From assembly GCA_902774815.1 (NCBI GenBank), contig CACYJV010000016.1:17501-81500 (forward strand): 64,000 nucleotides of DNA, read 5' to 3'. The stretch's first letter is position 1. Each line of letters starts with the position of its first letter. The notes beneath the pieces were generated by a model that saw only the letters and a program-made list of their open reading frames with translations, was not told the origin of the DNA and searched no databases. Position numbers and translations under genes: made by a program. Below are positions 8,166 through 18,123 of this stretch, piece after piece. This stretch comes from an uncultured Prevotellaceae bacterium. Its GTDB lineage: Bacteria > Bacteroidota > Bacteroidia > Bacteroidales > Bacteroidaceae.

Positions 8166-9323
8166 ATGTCAGCAATAGAAATCAAAAAGGTTGAAACGAA
8201 AAAGGATTTGAAGACCTTTATCGACTTTCATTACGACCTATACGCAGGCAATCCCTACGATGCACCGACGCTTTTCAGCGACGACATGAACACGCTGAGC
8301 AAGGATAAAAATGCCGCCTTCGAATTCTGTGAGGCAGAGTACTACCTCGCCTACAAGGAAGGGAAGCTCGTGGGACGCGTGGCAGCCATCATCAACCATC
8401 GTGCCAACGAGCGTTGGCAGCGCCAAAGCGTGCGATTCGGGTGGATTGACTTCATCGACGACTTGGAAGTGAGCCGCGCTCTGCTCGAAGCAGTCGAGCA
8501 ATTCGGACGCGAAAAAGGCATGACCGAGGTGATAGGCCCGTTGGGCTTCACCGACTTCGACCCTGAGGGCATGCTTACCTTCGGTTTCGACGAACTCGGC
8601 ACCATGGCTACCATCTATAACTATCCCTACTACCCACAGCACATGGAACAGCTGGGCGGCTGGGAGAAAGACAATGACTACGTGGAGTTCAAGATCTACG
8701 TACCCGAACAGGTGCCAGAGAAGATGATGAAGATTTCGGAGATGATTATGAAGCGCTACAACCTGCACGTACGCACGCTGTCGAAGAAAGAAATCTTCGA
8801 AGGTGGCATGGGCAAGCGGATATTCGGCCTCATCAACGATACGTTCAAGGACCTTTATGGCTTCTCCCATCTCTCCGACAAGCAGATTGACCAATATGTC
8901 AACATGTATCTTCCACTGGCCGATCTGAACCTGATCCCCATCGTAGAGGACTGGACTACCGACGAGCACAAGCTGGTTGGCGTGGGCATCACCATCCCTT
9001 CGCTGTCGCGCGCACTGCAGAAGTGCCGTCGCGGCCGACTGCTGCCTTTCGGCTGGTGGCACATCCTGCGTTCGCTGAAGATGCATAAGACCAACATCGT
9101 CGACTTGGAAATGATCGGCGTGCTGCCCGAGTATCGTGCAAAGGGCGTCAACGCGCTGATGTTCTATCACCTCATCCCCTGGTACAACAAATATGGCATT
9201 GAATGGGGTGAAAGCCAAGTGGAGATGGAGAGCAACGAGAACGTACAAGGGCAATGGTCCTACTTCCATACCGAAAACCACAAGCGCCGCAGATGCTTCA
9301 AGAAGGTGATAGGTGGTGAATGA
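8166..9323 (+). CDS. GNAT-superfamily N-acetyltransferase-like protein
   Basis: 385 residues, soluble, no signal peptide. The N-terminal half has the acetyltransferase-like sequence 'YYLAYKEGKLVGRVAAIIN' and 'GPLGFTDFDPEGMLTFGFDE'. The C-terminal half has 'VDLEMIGVLPEYRAKGVNALM', which resembles the acetyl-CoA-binding segment (R/Q-x-x-G-x-G/A) of GNAT enzymes. It resembles the widespread, uncharacterised long YghO-like family; the substrate is unknown. The next gene starts 37 nt downstream after a short repeat-like stretch (GATGGGTGGTGACGG). The start codon follows a TAACTTTG -7 box. Confidence 0.7.
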   Translation: MSAIEIKKVETKKDLKTFIDFHYDLYAGNPYDAPTLFSDDMNTLSKDKNAAFEFCEAEYYLAYKEGKLVGRVAAIINHRANERWQRQSVRFGWIDFIDDLEVSRALLEAVEQFGREKGMTEVIGPLGFTDFDPEGMLTFGFDELGTMATIYNYPYYPQHMEQLGGWEKDNDYVEFKIYVPEQVPEKMMKISEMIMKRYNLHVRTLSKKEIFEGGMGKRIFGLINDTFKDLYGFSHLSDKQIDQYVNMYLPLADLNLIPIVEDWTTDEHKLVGVGITIPSLSRALQKCRRGRLLPFGWWHILRSLKMHKTNIVDLEMIGVLPEYRAKGVNALMFYHLIPWYNKYGIEWGESQVEMESNENVQGQWSYFHTENHKRRRCFKKVIGGE

Positions 9324-9360
9324 TGGGTGGTGACGGATAGTCAAAGATGCATGGACTATA

Positions 9361-9729
9361 ATGGAACAATATTATTATAGACGCTTAGAAGTTTATCAAC
9401 ATTCAAAGAATCTTGCAATGGTCGTAAACGACCTGATTAAGTCTTTCCCTATAGAAGAACGCTATGCGTTGAGCAGTCAGCTAAGAAGAGCATCTACTTC
9501 TGTTATGTTCAACATTGCTGAAGGATTTGGACGGTATTCTATCAACGACCGATTGCGATTTCTAGAGATTGCCAATGGCTCTTTGATGGAAACTTCCAGT
9601 GAATTGGAGTTAGCTGAAGCGTACGGATATATTTCTGACGAGGAGTTGAATCAATTAGATCAGCAAATCTTGTCAATTGTCAAACAATTAGCAGGACTGA
9701 GAAAATCTTTAATGGCAAATAATAAATAA
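9361..9729 (+). CDS. Four-helix-bundle protein (S23/IVS type)
   Basis: 122 residues, nearly all alpha-helical, of the four-helix-bundle family first met in 23S rRNA intervening sequences (TIGR02436 type). Family-typical features are '[14 protein letters not shown]' at the N-terminus, '[14 protein letters not shown]' and 'NIAEGFGR' in the middle and '[13 protein letters not shown]' in the third helix. Function is unknown; a nucleic-acid-binding role is often supposed. Its DNA is visibly richer in A+T than its neighbours, hinting at transfer. The last base of its stop codon is the first base of the next start (TAATG), so translation of topoisomerase IV subunit B may be coupled to it. Confidence 0.9.
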   Translation: MEQYYYRRLEVYQHSKNLAMVVNDLIKSFPIEERYALSSQLRRASTSVMFNIAEGFGRYSINDRLRFLEIANGSLMETSSELELAEAYGYISDEELNQLDQQILSIVKQLAGLRKSLMANNK

Positions 9730-11720
9730 TGGATAATATAGAGCAAACCATCAACACCCAACAACCATCACCCACCACTCCGGAATACGACGACGAAAAC
9801 ATACGACACCTGTCGGACATGGAGCACATCCGCACCCGACCAGGCATGTACATAGGCCGACTGGGCGACGGTTCGCTGCCCGAAGATGGCATCTACGTGT
9901 TGCTGAAGGAGGTCATCGATAACTCCATCGATGAGTTCCGCATGAACGCAGGCAAACGCATCGAGATTGACATCGAGGACAACCTGCGCGTCTCAGTGCG
10001 CGACTATGGCCGAGGCATCCCGCAAGGCAAGCTCATCGAAGCCGTAAGCCAGCTGAACACTGGTGGTAAGTACGATTCGAAGGCTTTCAAGAAGTCGGTG
10101 GGACTGAATGGCGTAGGCGTGAAGGCCGTGAACTTCCTGAGCAGCCACTTCAAAGTGAAGTCGTTCCGTGACGGAAAGGTGCGCGAACTCAACTTCGAAC
10201 GTGGTGTGCTCACCTACGACAAGACACGTAAGACCGACGACGAGAATGGTACTTACATCTATTTCGAGCCCGACAACTGCGAAACATTGTTCAAGAACTA
10301 CCAGTTCCACGACGACATCGTGGAAACGATGCTCCGCAACTATACCTATCTGAACACCGGACTGGCCATCGTCTTCAATGGCCGCCGCATCCTTTCGCGC
10401 AACGGTCTGAAAGACCTGCTCACCGACAACATGACCAACGACGGCCTCTACCCTATCGTCCACATGCAGGGCGAAGACATTGAGATAGCCTTTACGCATA
10501 CCAATCAGTATGGCGAGGAATACCATTCGTTCGTCAACGGACAGCACACCACGCAGGGCGGTACCCATCAGAGCGCATTCAAGGAACACATAGCACGCAC
10601 CATCAAGGAGTTCTTCGGCAAGTACGAATATGGCGACATTCGCAACGGTCTGGTGGCAGCCATCGCCATCAATGTGGAAGAACCGGTTTTCGAGAGCCAG
10701 ACGAAAATTAAACTAGGTTCTACGCTGATGGCTCCTAGTGGAGAATCCATCAACAAATACGTGGGTGACTTCATCAAACAGCAGGTTGACAACTTCCTGC
10801 ACATTCATGGCGATGTGGCCGAAGCCATCGAGAACAAGGTAAAGGAGAGCGAGCGCGAGCGCAAGGCTATGGCTGGCGTGACGAAACTGGCACGCGAACG
10901 GGCCAAAAAGGCTAACTTGCACAACCGAAAGCTGCGCGATTGCCGCATCCACTACAGCGACGTGAAGGATTCGCGCAAGGAGGAGTCGTGCATCTTCATC
11001 ACTGAGGGTGACTCGGCCAGCGGATCCATCACCAAGAGTCGCGACGTAAACACGCAAGCTGTGTTCTCGCTACGCGGCAAACCATTGAATACGTTCGGAC
11101 TAACCAAAAAGGTGGTCTACGAAAACGAGGAGTTCAACCTCCTGCAGGCAGCCCTTGACATCGAGGACGGACTCGACACACTGCGCTATAACAAGGTGAT
11201 CGTGGCTACCGATGCCGATGTCGACGGCATGCACATCCGCCTGCTCATCATTACGTTCTTCCTGCAGTTCTTCCCCGACCTCATCAAGAAGGGACATGTC
11301 TACGTGCTACAGACTCCCTTATTCCGTGTGCGCAACCGTCGCACGAAGATTAAGAACAAACAGGTGCTGGAAGCCGAGGACAAAAAGATTGCTGAACAGC
11401 AACAAAAGAATCCCAACATCAAGCGATCGGACTTCATCACGCGCTATTGCTATAGCGATGAAGAGCGCCAACAGGCCATCCGCGAACTGGGTCCCGACCC
11501 TGAAATCACCCGCTTCAAGGGCTTGGGCGAGATTTCGCCTGAGGAGTTCTCAGGATTCATCGGCCCTGATATTCGTCTTGAACAGGTAACCCTGCACAAA
11601 ACCGACCAGGTGCAGAAACTATTGGAGTACTACATGGGCAAGAACACGATGGAACGCCAGAATTTCATCATCGATAACCTCGTCATCGAAGAGGACCTGC
11701 CGGAGGAAGAACAGGAGTAA
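9729..11720 (+). CDS. parE: DNA topoisomerase IV subunit B
   Basis: 663 residues. The GHKL ATPase domain shows '[11 protein letters not shown]', '[12 protein letters not shown]' and '[13 protein letters not shown]'. The transducer domain contains a typical lysine loop (about '[11 protein letters not shown]'), and the TOPRIM domain has '[11 protein letters not shown]' and 'DADVDGMHI'. Together with subunit A it decatenates daughter chromosomes. I choose ParE over GyrB from the shorter length and Bacteroidetes-type sequence; GyrB is the alternative. The first 25 or so residues ([14 protein letters not shown]) are low complexity and encoded by the CATCACCCA-type repeat found in intergenic DNA elsewhere in the window; the conserved domain begins near '[17 protein letters not shown]'. 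Confidence 0.88.
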   Translation: MDNIEQTINTQQPSPTTPEYDDENIRHLSDMEHIRTRPGMYIGRLGDGSLPEDGIYVLLKEVIDNSIDEFRMNAGKRIEIDIEDNLRVSVRDYGRGIPQGKLIEAVSQLNTGGKYDSKAFKKSVGLNGVGVKAVNFLSSHFKVKSFRDGKVRELNFERGVLTYDKTRKTDDENGTYIYFEPDNCETLFKNYQFHDDIVETMLRNYTYLNTGLAIVFNGRRILSRNGLKDLLTDNMTNDGLYPIVHMQGEDIEIAFTHTNQYGEEYHSFVNGQHTTQGGTHQSAFKEHIARTIKEFFGKYEYGDIRNGLVAAIAINVEEPVFESQTKIKLGSTLMAPSGESINKYVGDFIKQQVDNFLHIHGDVAEAIENKVKESERERKAMAGVTKLARERAKKANLHNRKLRDCRIHYSDVKDSRKEESCIFITEGDSASGSITKSRDVNTQAVFSLRGKPLNTFGLTKKVVYENEEFNLLQAALDIEDGLDTLRYNKVIVATDADVDGMHIRLLIITFFLQFFPDLIKKGHVYVLQTPLFRVRNRRTKIKNKQVLEAEDKKIAEQQQKNPNIKRSDFITRYCYSDEERQQAIRELGPDPEITRFKGLGEISPEEFSGFIGPDIRLEQVTLHKTDQVQKLLEYYMGKNTMERQNFIIDNLVIEEDLPEEEQE

Positions 11721-11801
11721 CAAGACATAGAACACAGAAACAAAATAGAATGTTTCGTTTGTTCGTTTGTCTATACTTAAAACGTATGTCAAAAAAATAA
11801 T

Positions 11802-13400
11802 ATGAAAAAAATAGTCTTAGTTGTTGGGATAGGTATTCTCCTTTTGTTCCCCCTATCTTCCACCGCCCAGTTTCACCTGAACCTGGGTAATGACTCGCCG
11901 ATAAGGAAACTCCAGATGGCCGAAATGGCCGTCACCAATCTTTATGTAGATACAGTCGACGAGCAGAAACTCGTGGAGGATGCTATCAGAGGCATGCTCG
12001 AGAAACTCGATCCCCACTCGTCGTACACTACGGCCAAGGAGACAAAGACCATGACAGAATCCCTGCAAGGCTCGTTCGAGGGTATTGGCGTGCAGTTCAA
12101 CATCATCGAAGACACGCTCATGGTAATACAACCCACTCTGAACGGACCATCCGAGAAGGTGGGTATATTGGCTGGCGATCGTATCATTACTGTCAACGAT
12201 ACCTCTATTGCCGGTGTGAAGATGTCGAAGGAGGATATCATGAAGCGCTTGCGCGGCAAGAAAGGCACAAAGGTAAAGCTCGGCGTAGTGCGACGTGGCA
12301 TTAACGACGTGCTTACGTTCCGCGTCACTCGCGACAAGATACCCGTCCATACGCTTGATGCGTATTACATGATACGTCCAACCATTGGCTATATCCGCAT
12401 CGGTTCGTTCGGTGCTACCACCTACGATGAGTTCATGACAGCTCTCGACACATTGCAAAACCGTTCGCAGGGACGCATGGCCGACCTCATCGTTGACTTA
12501 CAGGACAACGGCGGCGGCTATCTGCAGGCAGCTGCCCAGATTGCCAATGAGTTCCTGCAGAAAGGCGATCTCATCGTGTACACCAACGGACGTTCTGCAC
12601 CTCGTCAGGAGTTTCGCGCACAGGGTAACGGCCGACTACGCACAGGTTATCGTGTTGTGGTGCTTGTCAATGAGTATTCAGCCTCAGCAGCTGAGATTGT
12701 CACGGGTGCCCTGCAGGATCAGGACCGTGCCCAGGTGGTGGGCCGTCGCACGTTCGGTAAAGGTCTTGTGCAACGCCCCATCGAATTCCCCGACGGCTCT
12801 ATGATGCGACTCACCGTGGCTCACTACTACACCCCATCCGGAAGGTGCATTCAGAAGCCTTATGTGAAGGGCGAAAAGAAGGAATATGAGGAAGACATCG
12901 AGAAGCGTTTCAAGCATGGAGAACTCTATTCGCGCGATAGCATCCACTTTGCCGACTCGCTGCGCTTCGAGACGCTGCGCCTAAAGCGTACCGTTTACGG
13001 TGGAGGTGGTATCATGCCCGACTTCTTTGTACCCCTCGATACTACTCAGTACACTCGTTTCCACCGCCAGTTAGCGGCAAAGAGCATCATCATCAATGCC
13101 AATCTGCGTTACATCGACAAGCATCGCAACCAGTTGAAGCGGCAATATGCCACATTCGACATCTTCAACAAGCATTTCCAAGTGCCACAATCGATGATCG
13201 ATGATATGTTGGCTGATGCCAAAAAGCAGAAAGTAGAGCCAAAGGACGACAATGAACTGCGCCAGACAATGCCCATGTTGCGCCAACAGGTGAAGGCATT
13301 GATAGCCCGCGACCTGTGGGACATGAGCGAGTATTTCGCCATTATCAACGAAGAAAACCATATCGTCAAGAAAGCCCTCGACGTGTTGCAGGGACATTGA
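11802..13400 (+). CDS. S41-family C-terminal processing peptidase
   Basis: 532 residues with a signal peptide (MKKIVLVVGIGILLLFPLSS then TAQ), so periplasmic or envelope-bound. A PDZ domain (about 85-165; 'EGIGVQFNIIEDTLMVIQP') precedes the tail-specific protease domain. The catalytic dyad is placed at Ser295 in EYSASAAE and Lys320 in TFGKGLVQ, 25 residues apart as in Tsp/CtpA. The C-terminal part (about 430-532) is a charged helical extension. It likely trims or degrades envelope proteins. It follows parE by about 80 nt; in other Bacteroidetes a CtpA-like gene is often close to parE and coaD, but here coaD lies at 45.1 kb. Confidence 0.9.
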   Translation: MKKIVLVVGIGILLLFPLSSTAQFHLNLGNDSPIRKLQMAEMAVTNLYVDTVDEQKLVEDAIRGMLEKLDPHSSYTTAKETKTMTESLQGSFEGIGVQFNIIEDTLMVIQPTLNGPSEKVGILAGDRIITVNDTSIAGVKMSKEDIMKRLRGKKGTKVKLGVVRRGINDVLTFRVTRDKIPVHTLDAYYMIRPTIGYIRIGSFGATTYDEFMTALDTLQNRSQGRMADLIVDLQDNGGGYLQAAAQIANEFLQKGDLIVYTNGRSAPRQEFRAQGNGRLRTGYRVVVLVNEYSASAAEIVTGALQDQDRAQVVGRRTFGKGLVQRPIEFPDGSMMRLTVAHYYTPSGRCIQKPYVKGEKKEYEEDIEKRFKHGELYSRDSIHFADSLRFETLRLKRTVYGGGGIMPDFFVPLDTTQYTRFHRQLAAKSIIINANLRYIDKHRNQLKRQYATFDIFNKHFQVPQSMIDDMLADAKKQKVEPKDDNELRQTMPMLRQQVKALIARDLWDMSEYFAIINEENHIVKKALDVLQGH

Positions 13401-13428
13401 CGTCTCTTGCCTTCATGGTTCGACAAAC

Positions 13429-13476
13429 AAAGGGCGACGGAGAGAAACCACACGGCCTACTCTCTGTCGCCCTTTT
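13429..13476. terminator. Rho-independent terminator between convergent genes
   Basis: AAAGGGCGACGGAGAG and CTCTCTGTCGCCCTTT form a stem of about 16 bp with one G-T pair, flanked by A- and T-runs. It lies between the S41 protease (+) and the helicase (-). Confidence 0.9.
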
Positions 13477-13536
13477 CTATACGATGGATGAAGCTATCCA
13501 TCATTATCCATCACTCATCATCCATCACCCAACACC

Positions 13537-15480
13537 CTATTTTTTCTTTCGTGGCTTGCGAATGGCCCAACCTTCTTCGGTGAAGTCGGGTTCCTTGTCC
13601 TTGAAGTCCCATTTATGAGGCTTCATCAGTTCACGCCAGTCGCCCGTCACAGCACCAAAATCATCGATGGAATCACGTTTTTTTGATGTACGGGCAGGCT
13701 TACGAGCAGGTTTAGTAAAATCTTTCGGGTAGCTTTGGGCAGGCTTTTCAGAACGTCCGCGACGTCCACCCTTTTCTCCTTTGGCCGGTTTTGTATCGTC
13801 AGCACCATTGCAACGCACCTCGCGCCCTTTGAACTGTGTACCTGTCAGCGCCTGCATGACGCGCTGTGCATCTTGCTTTGGCACCTCAAAATAGCTGAAC
13901 TTCGACAGTAAGTCGATGTGCCCCACCTGTTGCCTACCACCAATGTAGCGATTCAGCATCTGCATGAGTTCGCCTGGATAGAATCCGTCTGACTTGCCCA
14001 AGTTGATGAACAGTCGCTCGTAACCCTTTTCGGGCTTGCGTGGCGAAGTTGCGCCACCCTTACCTTTGGCCGATGTGCTGCGTTCGCTGCCCTTAGCGGC
14101 CCGCTTTTCCTGGGGCTTCTCTATCTCCGGTGCATCGGCATAGTAAGCCAGGAAACGTCCAAACGTCATCGAGACAATCTTCTTGATGATGTCTTCCTTC
14201 TCGAAGTACTCGAAGTGGCGATTGATTTCGTCCATGAAAGGTGCTATCTGCTCTTCGTCGACATCCACTTTCTCAATCTTATCCATGGCGCGATAAAGCT
14301 GCTTCGTGCATATTTCCTGCGGCGTTGGCAGCGTACCGTCGACAAACTCCTTGCCTATTTCTTTTTCAATCTGGCGCACCTTGTGCTTTTCACGCGTGTG
14401 GATAATGGCGATGGACGTACCCTTCTTGCCCGCGCGACCGGTACGACCGGAGCGATGGGTGTAATTTTCGATGTCGTCGGGCAGACCATAGTTGATCACG
14501 TGTGTCAGGTCGTCGACGTCCAGACCACGTGCAGCGACGTCAGTGGCTACGAGTAGCTGCACGGTATGTTGGCGGAACTTCTGCATGGTCAGGTCGCGCT
14601 GGTCCTGCGACAGGTCGCCATGCAAAGCCTCAGCGTTGTAGCCATCGTGAATAAGTTTGTCGGCAATCTCCTGTGTCTCGATCTTCGTGCGGCAGAAGAT
14701 GATGGCAAAGATGCGTGGGTGGAAGTCGACGATACGTTTCAAGGCGAGATACTTGTCCTTGGCATGCACCAAGTAATAGATGTGGTTGACGTGCTCAGCC
14801 CCTTCGTTGCGCGAACCCACCACGATTTCACGATGGTTGTGCAGGTAAGTCTTTGCAATGCGCTCAATCTCGCGACTCATGGTGGCTGAGAACATCAGTG
14901 TAGAACGCTCTTCAGGCAGGTTTTCGAATATCTCGTTGATGCTTTCCGAGAATCCCATGTTCAGCATTTCATCAGCCTCATCAAGCACTACGTTGCTTAC
15001 CTCGCTCAGGTCAGCCACGCCTCGTCCCACTAAGTCAATGAGTCGGCCAGGTGTAGCCACGATGATCTGTGCTCCCTTCTTTACCGACCGAATCTGCTGC
15101 ATGACCGATGTACCGCCATAAACGGCCACAATGCGCACACCGGGCAGATACTTGGCAAAGTCTTTCAAGTCGTCGCTGATCTGGAGGCAAAGCTCACGTG
15201 TGGGACTGAGGATGAGAGCCTGCGTTGCAGGGTTGTTGGTGTCGAGGCATTGCAACAGAGGCAAGCCAAAGGCGGCTGTCTTACCCGTTCCCGTCTGCGC
15301 CAAGGCAATGAGATCGGACTCAGCCGACTCGTCCTCCGTACCATTTTGCTGACTAGATGAGCCACGTTGCAAGAGGTAGGGAATGACTTGTTCCTGGACA
15401 GGCATGGGTTGCTCGAAACCCAGTTCGCTGATGGCACGACGAATATCTTCGCTGACGCCTAGTTCTTCAAATGTCTTCAA
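13537..15480 (-). CDS. DEAD-box ATP-dependent RNA helicase, DeaD/CsdA type
   Basis: 647 residues. The Q motif (FEQPMPVQEQVIPYLL) is followed by Walker A AQTGTGKT at 61-68, DEAD at 167-170, a SAT motif (MFSATMS) and motif VI HRSGRTGRAG. An insertion of about 20 Ser/Gln/Glu-rich residues (SSSQQNGTEDESAESD) sits between the Q motif and Walker A. The C-terminus carries a DbpA-type RNA-binding domain ('RLFINLGKSDGFYPGELM' to 'FKGREVRCNGAD') and a Lys/Arg-rich tail. Such enzymes unwind RNA in ribosome assembly and mRNA decay, notably in the cold. It lies 27 nt downstream of the PL11 lyase in the same direction, probably a read-through neighbour with no functional link. Confidence 0.93.
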   Translation of the reverse strand: MKTFEELGVSEDIRRAISELGFEQPMPVQEQVIPYLLQRGSSSQQNGTEDESAESDLIALAQTGTGKTAAFGLPLLQCLDTNNPATQALILSPTRELCLQISDDLKDFAKYLPGVRIVAVYGGTSVMQQIRSVKKGAQIIVATPGRLIDLVGRGVADLSEVSNVVLDEADEMLNMGFSESINEIFENLPEERSTLMFSATMSREIERIAKTYLHNHREIVVGSRNEGAEHVNHIYYLVHAKDKYLALKRIVDFHPRIFAIIFCRTKIETQEIADKLIHDGYNAEALHGDLSQDQRDLTMQKFRQHTVQLLVATDVAARGLDVDDLTHVINYGLPDDIENYTHRSGRTGRAGKKGTSIAIIHTREKHKVRQIEKEIGKEFVDGTLPTPQEICTKQLYRAMDKIEKVDVDEEQIAPFMDEINRHFEYFEKEDIIKKIVSMTFGRFLAYYADAPEIEKPQEKRAAKGSERSTSAKGKGGATSPRKPEKGYERLFINLGKSDGFYPGELMQMLNRYIGGRQQVGHIDLLSKFSYFEVPKQDAQRVMQALTGTQFKGREVRCNGADDTKPAKGEKGGRRGRSEKPAQSYPKDFTKPARKPARTSKKRDSIDDFGAVTGDWRELMKPHKWDFKDKEPDFTEEGWAIRKPRKKK

Positions 15481-15507
15481 AATCTTTATCGTTTTACTAT
15501 GTCTATT

Positions 15508-18000
15508 TTATTTCACTTGTATGGCCTGGCCGCCTTCATTAGTTTTGACGATGTAGACGCCCTTAGGGAGTGTTGACAGAGGAGAACTGAGGGTTGATCG
15601 TTGTCGTCCGTTGAGGTCGTAGACAACTTCATTTTCCATTTTCAAATCTCCATTTTCAATTTGAATGATGCCCTCCGTCTCTTCGACCACGTGGATGATG
15701 AACCGCAGATAGACGGGATTCACACAAGCACCCAAGTCGTTGTAGGCCTTCACCAGAATGGTGTAGTCGCCTAGGCTAGACGGCGTGCCCGTGATGGTCA
15801 TTCGACGCTCAGTAGTTACGTTGCGACGCGTAAATTCAGAGGTCAGTCCACGGCGCTTGGTCGTTGGCGTGTAGATGGAGTCGGCAACGATGGTCTTGGT
15901 ATTGGCATCGTAGTCGATTACAATGGGTACTATTTCACTGTCCAGTGCAACTGTCTGCTCCATAAGCGTTCCCTCGGCAATCCATGCATGTGGCGCATAG
16001 CGGTCGGGCAGATAGTAGCCAAGGTGAGGCGGCTGGTTGTAGGCCACGTTTTGCCATGCGATACCCATGCGATAGGTATGGTCGTGCATCAGCGTTGGAA
16101 CACGATAGTTGGTGGGTTCGTTCGACGAGAACACGTTAAGCGTGGCACCGTCGCTCTTATCCCAAAGGATGATTTCCTCGCGCCAGTCGCCAAAGATGTC
16201 GGCCTGCAGGTTAGGCGTGTTCTTGGTGCCGTTGCACGACGACGAGTTGCCATAGTCGTAAGGATTCTTACCGCGAATGTAGAGGCGAGTGGTGCCACTG
16301 CCGTTCCAACGGTCTATCGACGTTCCATCGAGAAGTTCCTCCTGCAGGTTACCATCCCAGAAGATGCGGAAGTTCATCGATGTACTTCCCGATGAAACTG
16401 CCTGACCTGTGGTGGCACTACGCTGGCTACGGTCGTCAGCAGAGCTGAAGAATGCGCCGCGGTGGCTGTCCGACAGTTGTGCAGCAATGCCGCGTCCATT
16501 GTCAATGCCCGCGTTACCCCCCTTAAAGATGATTTCGCCCGTTGATGCATCGTGCAGATCCCATGAATAAGTGCCCTTGTCTTCATGGATGTCGAACAGT
16601 TCCAATCCTGGGCGGTCGGGAGCCAGATCTCCCAAATGGATGGCATCGCCATGACCAAAGCCCGTGGCATAGAGCAGTTTGCCGTCGTTGTCGAGCGCTG
16701 CCGATCCCCAGATGATTTCGTCGCAACCATCGCCGTCGACATCGGCCACCGACAGGTTATGATTACCGTTGCCATAGAGCGTGTTGCGTCCCAGTCCTGC
16801 TGCACTTTTCGGTGCCGTATAGGTGCGCGTCTTACCGAGGTTGTCGGTCAGGTTATAATTTGTCTTCGAGGAGGAGGCATGATACCACTTCTGTTTCAGT
16901 TCCTTGCCGTCGAAACCCACTGCCCAGACGTAGGCATAAGTGTAGTAGCCACGTGAGAAGATGCCGTAGGCAGGCCCTTCAGGGCCGTCCAGACAAGCCA
17001 CGGCAGCCAAATAGCGCTCGCCGCGGTTGCCGTAGCTGGCTTTGTCGGTCTTTCCGCTGCGATCGTCCCAGTTGAAGGTACCCGTGGCAGCACCGCCATA
17101 GGTAGCATCTCGGTTAGGACGATAATAGACCGTGTGGATGGCTGCGCCCGTGAGACCATTGAACACGGTGAGGTATTCCTGTCCGCCCACGATACGACCG
17201 TCGCTATTACGGTGGTCAGTAGTGTTCGATGCACTCTTTATAGCTGCCTCAGTAGCAGCCTGGTTGACGTACTGTCCCTTGCCGTCCTTGGACCCTGGAG
17301 CGGTCTTGCACATCATCTCAGCACGCCCATCGCCATCGAAGTCGTAGACCATGTACTGCGTGTAGTGGGCACCGGCACGAATGTTCACGCCCAAGTCTAC
17401 ACGCCACAGCAACTCAGCCTGCTGTTCCGTACCGCCCTGATGCCAGTCCACACGATAGCAGTCCAAATAGACATTGCCTGTCTTGCCGCCTTGCGAGTTG
17501 TCCTTGGCATTCGAGGGATCCCATTTCACGAAGAGTTCGTATTCGCCGTCGGCATCCACATCGCCCACCGAACAGTCGTTGGGCGAGTAGGTACAGTCGC
17601 CCACGGCCGCAGGACGCTGCAAGTGCAACTGCATGTAGGGTTGCGACCAAGGCGTCACAGCTGGCGACGTCTCCACCACCTCGCCGCCGACCTTCTTCAC
17701 GACGGTGTATTGGCTCGAAGTAGTCCCACGCATATCCGTATAGCTGGTCGATGTGGTCAGGTTAGCCACTACCACTTCGCCATCGCGCAGGAGGTCGAAG
17801 CTAACGTCGTCTGTATCCTCATCGCCCAGCAGTCGCCAACTGACGAAGTAGCCCGACGCCTTGCCTGGCAGTGCCACAAGACCACGGCTAAGTTTCTCCA
17901 TCTGGCTCGTTGGGGTTACCTGTGCCGACGAAGGTATGGCTACGATGCACATCGTAGAGAGCAATGCTGTTGCAAGTCCTTTTCTCATGAGTCCTTTCAT
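15508..18000 (-). CDS. PL11 rhamnogalacturonan lyase (secreted)
   Basis: 830 residues from the chosen start. A longer frame reaches 18072 but would start upstream of the -7 promoter box TATCTTTG (18020-18027) and encode repeat DNA, so ATG at 18000 (MKGLMRKGLATALLS) is preferred. A signal peptide precedes an eight-bladed propeller with FG-GAP-like Ca-binding repeats ('VGDVDADGEYELFVKWDP', 'DFDGDGRAEMMCKTAPGS', 'VADVDGDGCDEIIWGSA'), typical of family 11 endolyases (YesW-like) cutting the rhamnogalacturonan I backbone of pectin. The C-terminal Ig-like region and T9SS-type tail (VYDLNGRQ ... LPKGVYIV) include segments made of intergenic-type repeats. No SusC/SusD genes are nearby, so it is not part of a visible polysaccharide utilisation locus. 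Confidence 0.88.
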   Translation of the reverse strand: MKGLMRKGLATALLSTMCIVAIPSSAQVTPTSQMEKLSRGLVALPGKASGYFVSWRLLGDEDTDDVSFDLLRDGEVVVANLTTSTSYTDMRGTTSSQYTVVKKVGGEVVETSPAVTPWSQPYMQLHLQRPAAVGDCTYSPNDCSVGDVDADGEYELFVKWDPSNAKDNSQGGKTGNVYLDCYRVDWHQGGTEQQAELLWRVDLGVNIRAGAHYTQYMVYDFDGDGRAEMMCKTAPGSKDGKGQYVNQAATEAAIKSASNTTDHRNSDGRIVGGQEYLTVFNGLTGAAIHTVYYRPNRDATYGGAATGTFNWDDRSGKTDKASYGNRGERYLAAVACLDGPEGPAYGIFSRGYYTYAYVWAVGFDGKELKQKWYHASSSKTNYNLTDNLGKTRTYTAPKSAAGLGRNTLYGNGNHNLSVADVDGDGCDEIIWGSAALDNDGKLLYATGFGHGDAIHLGDLAPDRPGLELFDIHEDKGTYSWDLHDASTGEIIFKGGNAGIDNGRGIAAQLSDSHRGAFFSSADDRSQRSATTGQAVSSGSTSMNFRIFWDGNLQEELLDGTSIDRWNGSGTTRLYIRGKNPYDYGNSSSCNGTKNTPNLQADIFGDWREEIILWDKSDGATLNVFSSNEPTNYRVPTLMHDHTYRMGIAWQNVAYNQPPHLGYYLPDRYAPHAWIAEGTLMEQTVALDSEIVPIVIDYDANTKTIVADSIYTPTTKRRGLTSEFTRRNVTTERRMTITGTPSSLGDYTILVKAYNDLGACVNPVYLRFIIHVVEETEGIIQIENGDLKMENEVVYDLNGRQRSTLSSPLSTLPKGVYIVKTNEGGQAIQVK

Positions 18001-18087
18001 TTTACTTGGTTTTCGCTTGCAAAGATACAAAAAAAAGATGAAGGATGAAAGGATGAAGGATGAAAGATGCAAAAACTCGATTATTCC

Positions 18088-18119
18088 TTTTGCTTTTCGC
18101 TCGCTTATTCGTACCTTTG
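18088..18119 (+). promoter_or_regulatory. Promoter of dusB, possibly leaderless
   Basis: TTTTG (18088-18092), a 19-bp spacer and TACCTTTG (18112-18119) lie only 4 bp before the GTG at 18124. Since transcription normally begins about 5-8 bp past the -7 box, the message would start at or next to the start codon. Confidence 0.8.
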
Positions 18120-18123
18120 CAAC

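Noticed and set aside
18001-18072. Upstream start for the PL11 lyase giving MHLSSFILSS
   Set aside because: It lies upstream of the -7 box at 18020-18027 and encodes GGATGAA repeat DNA; ATG 18000 gives a proper signal peptide.
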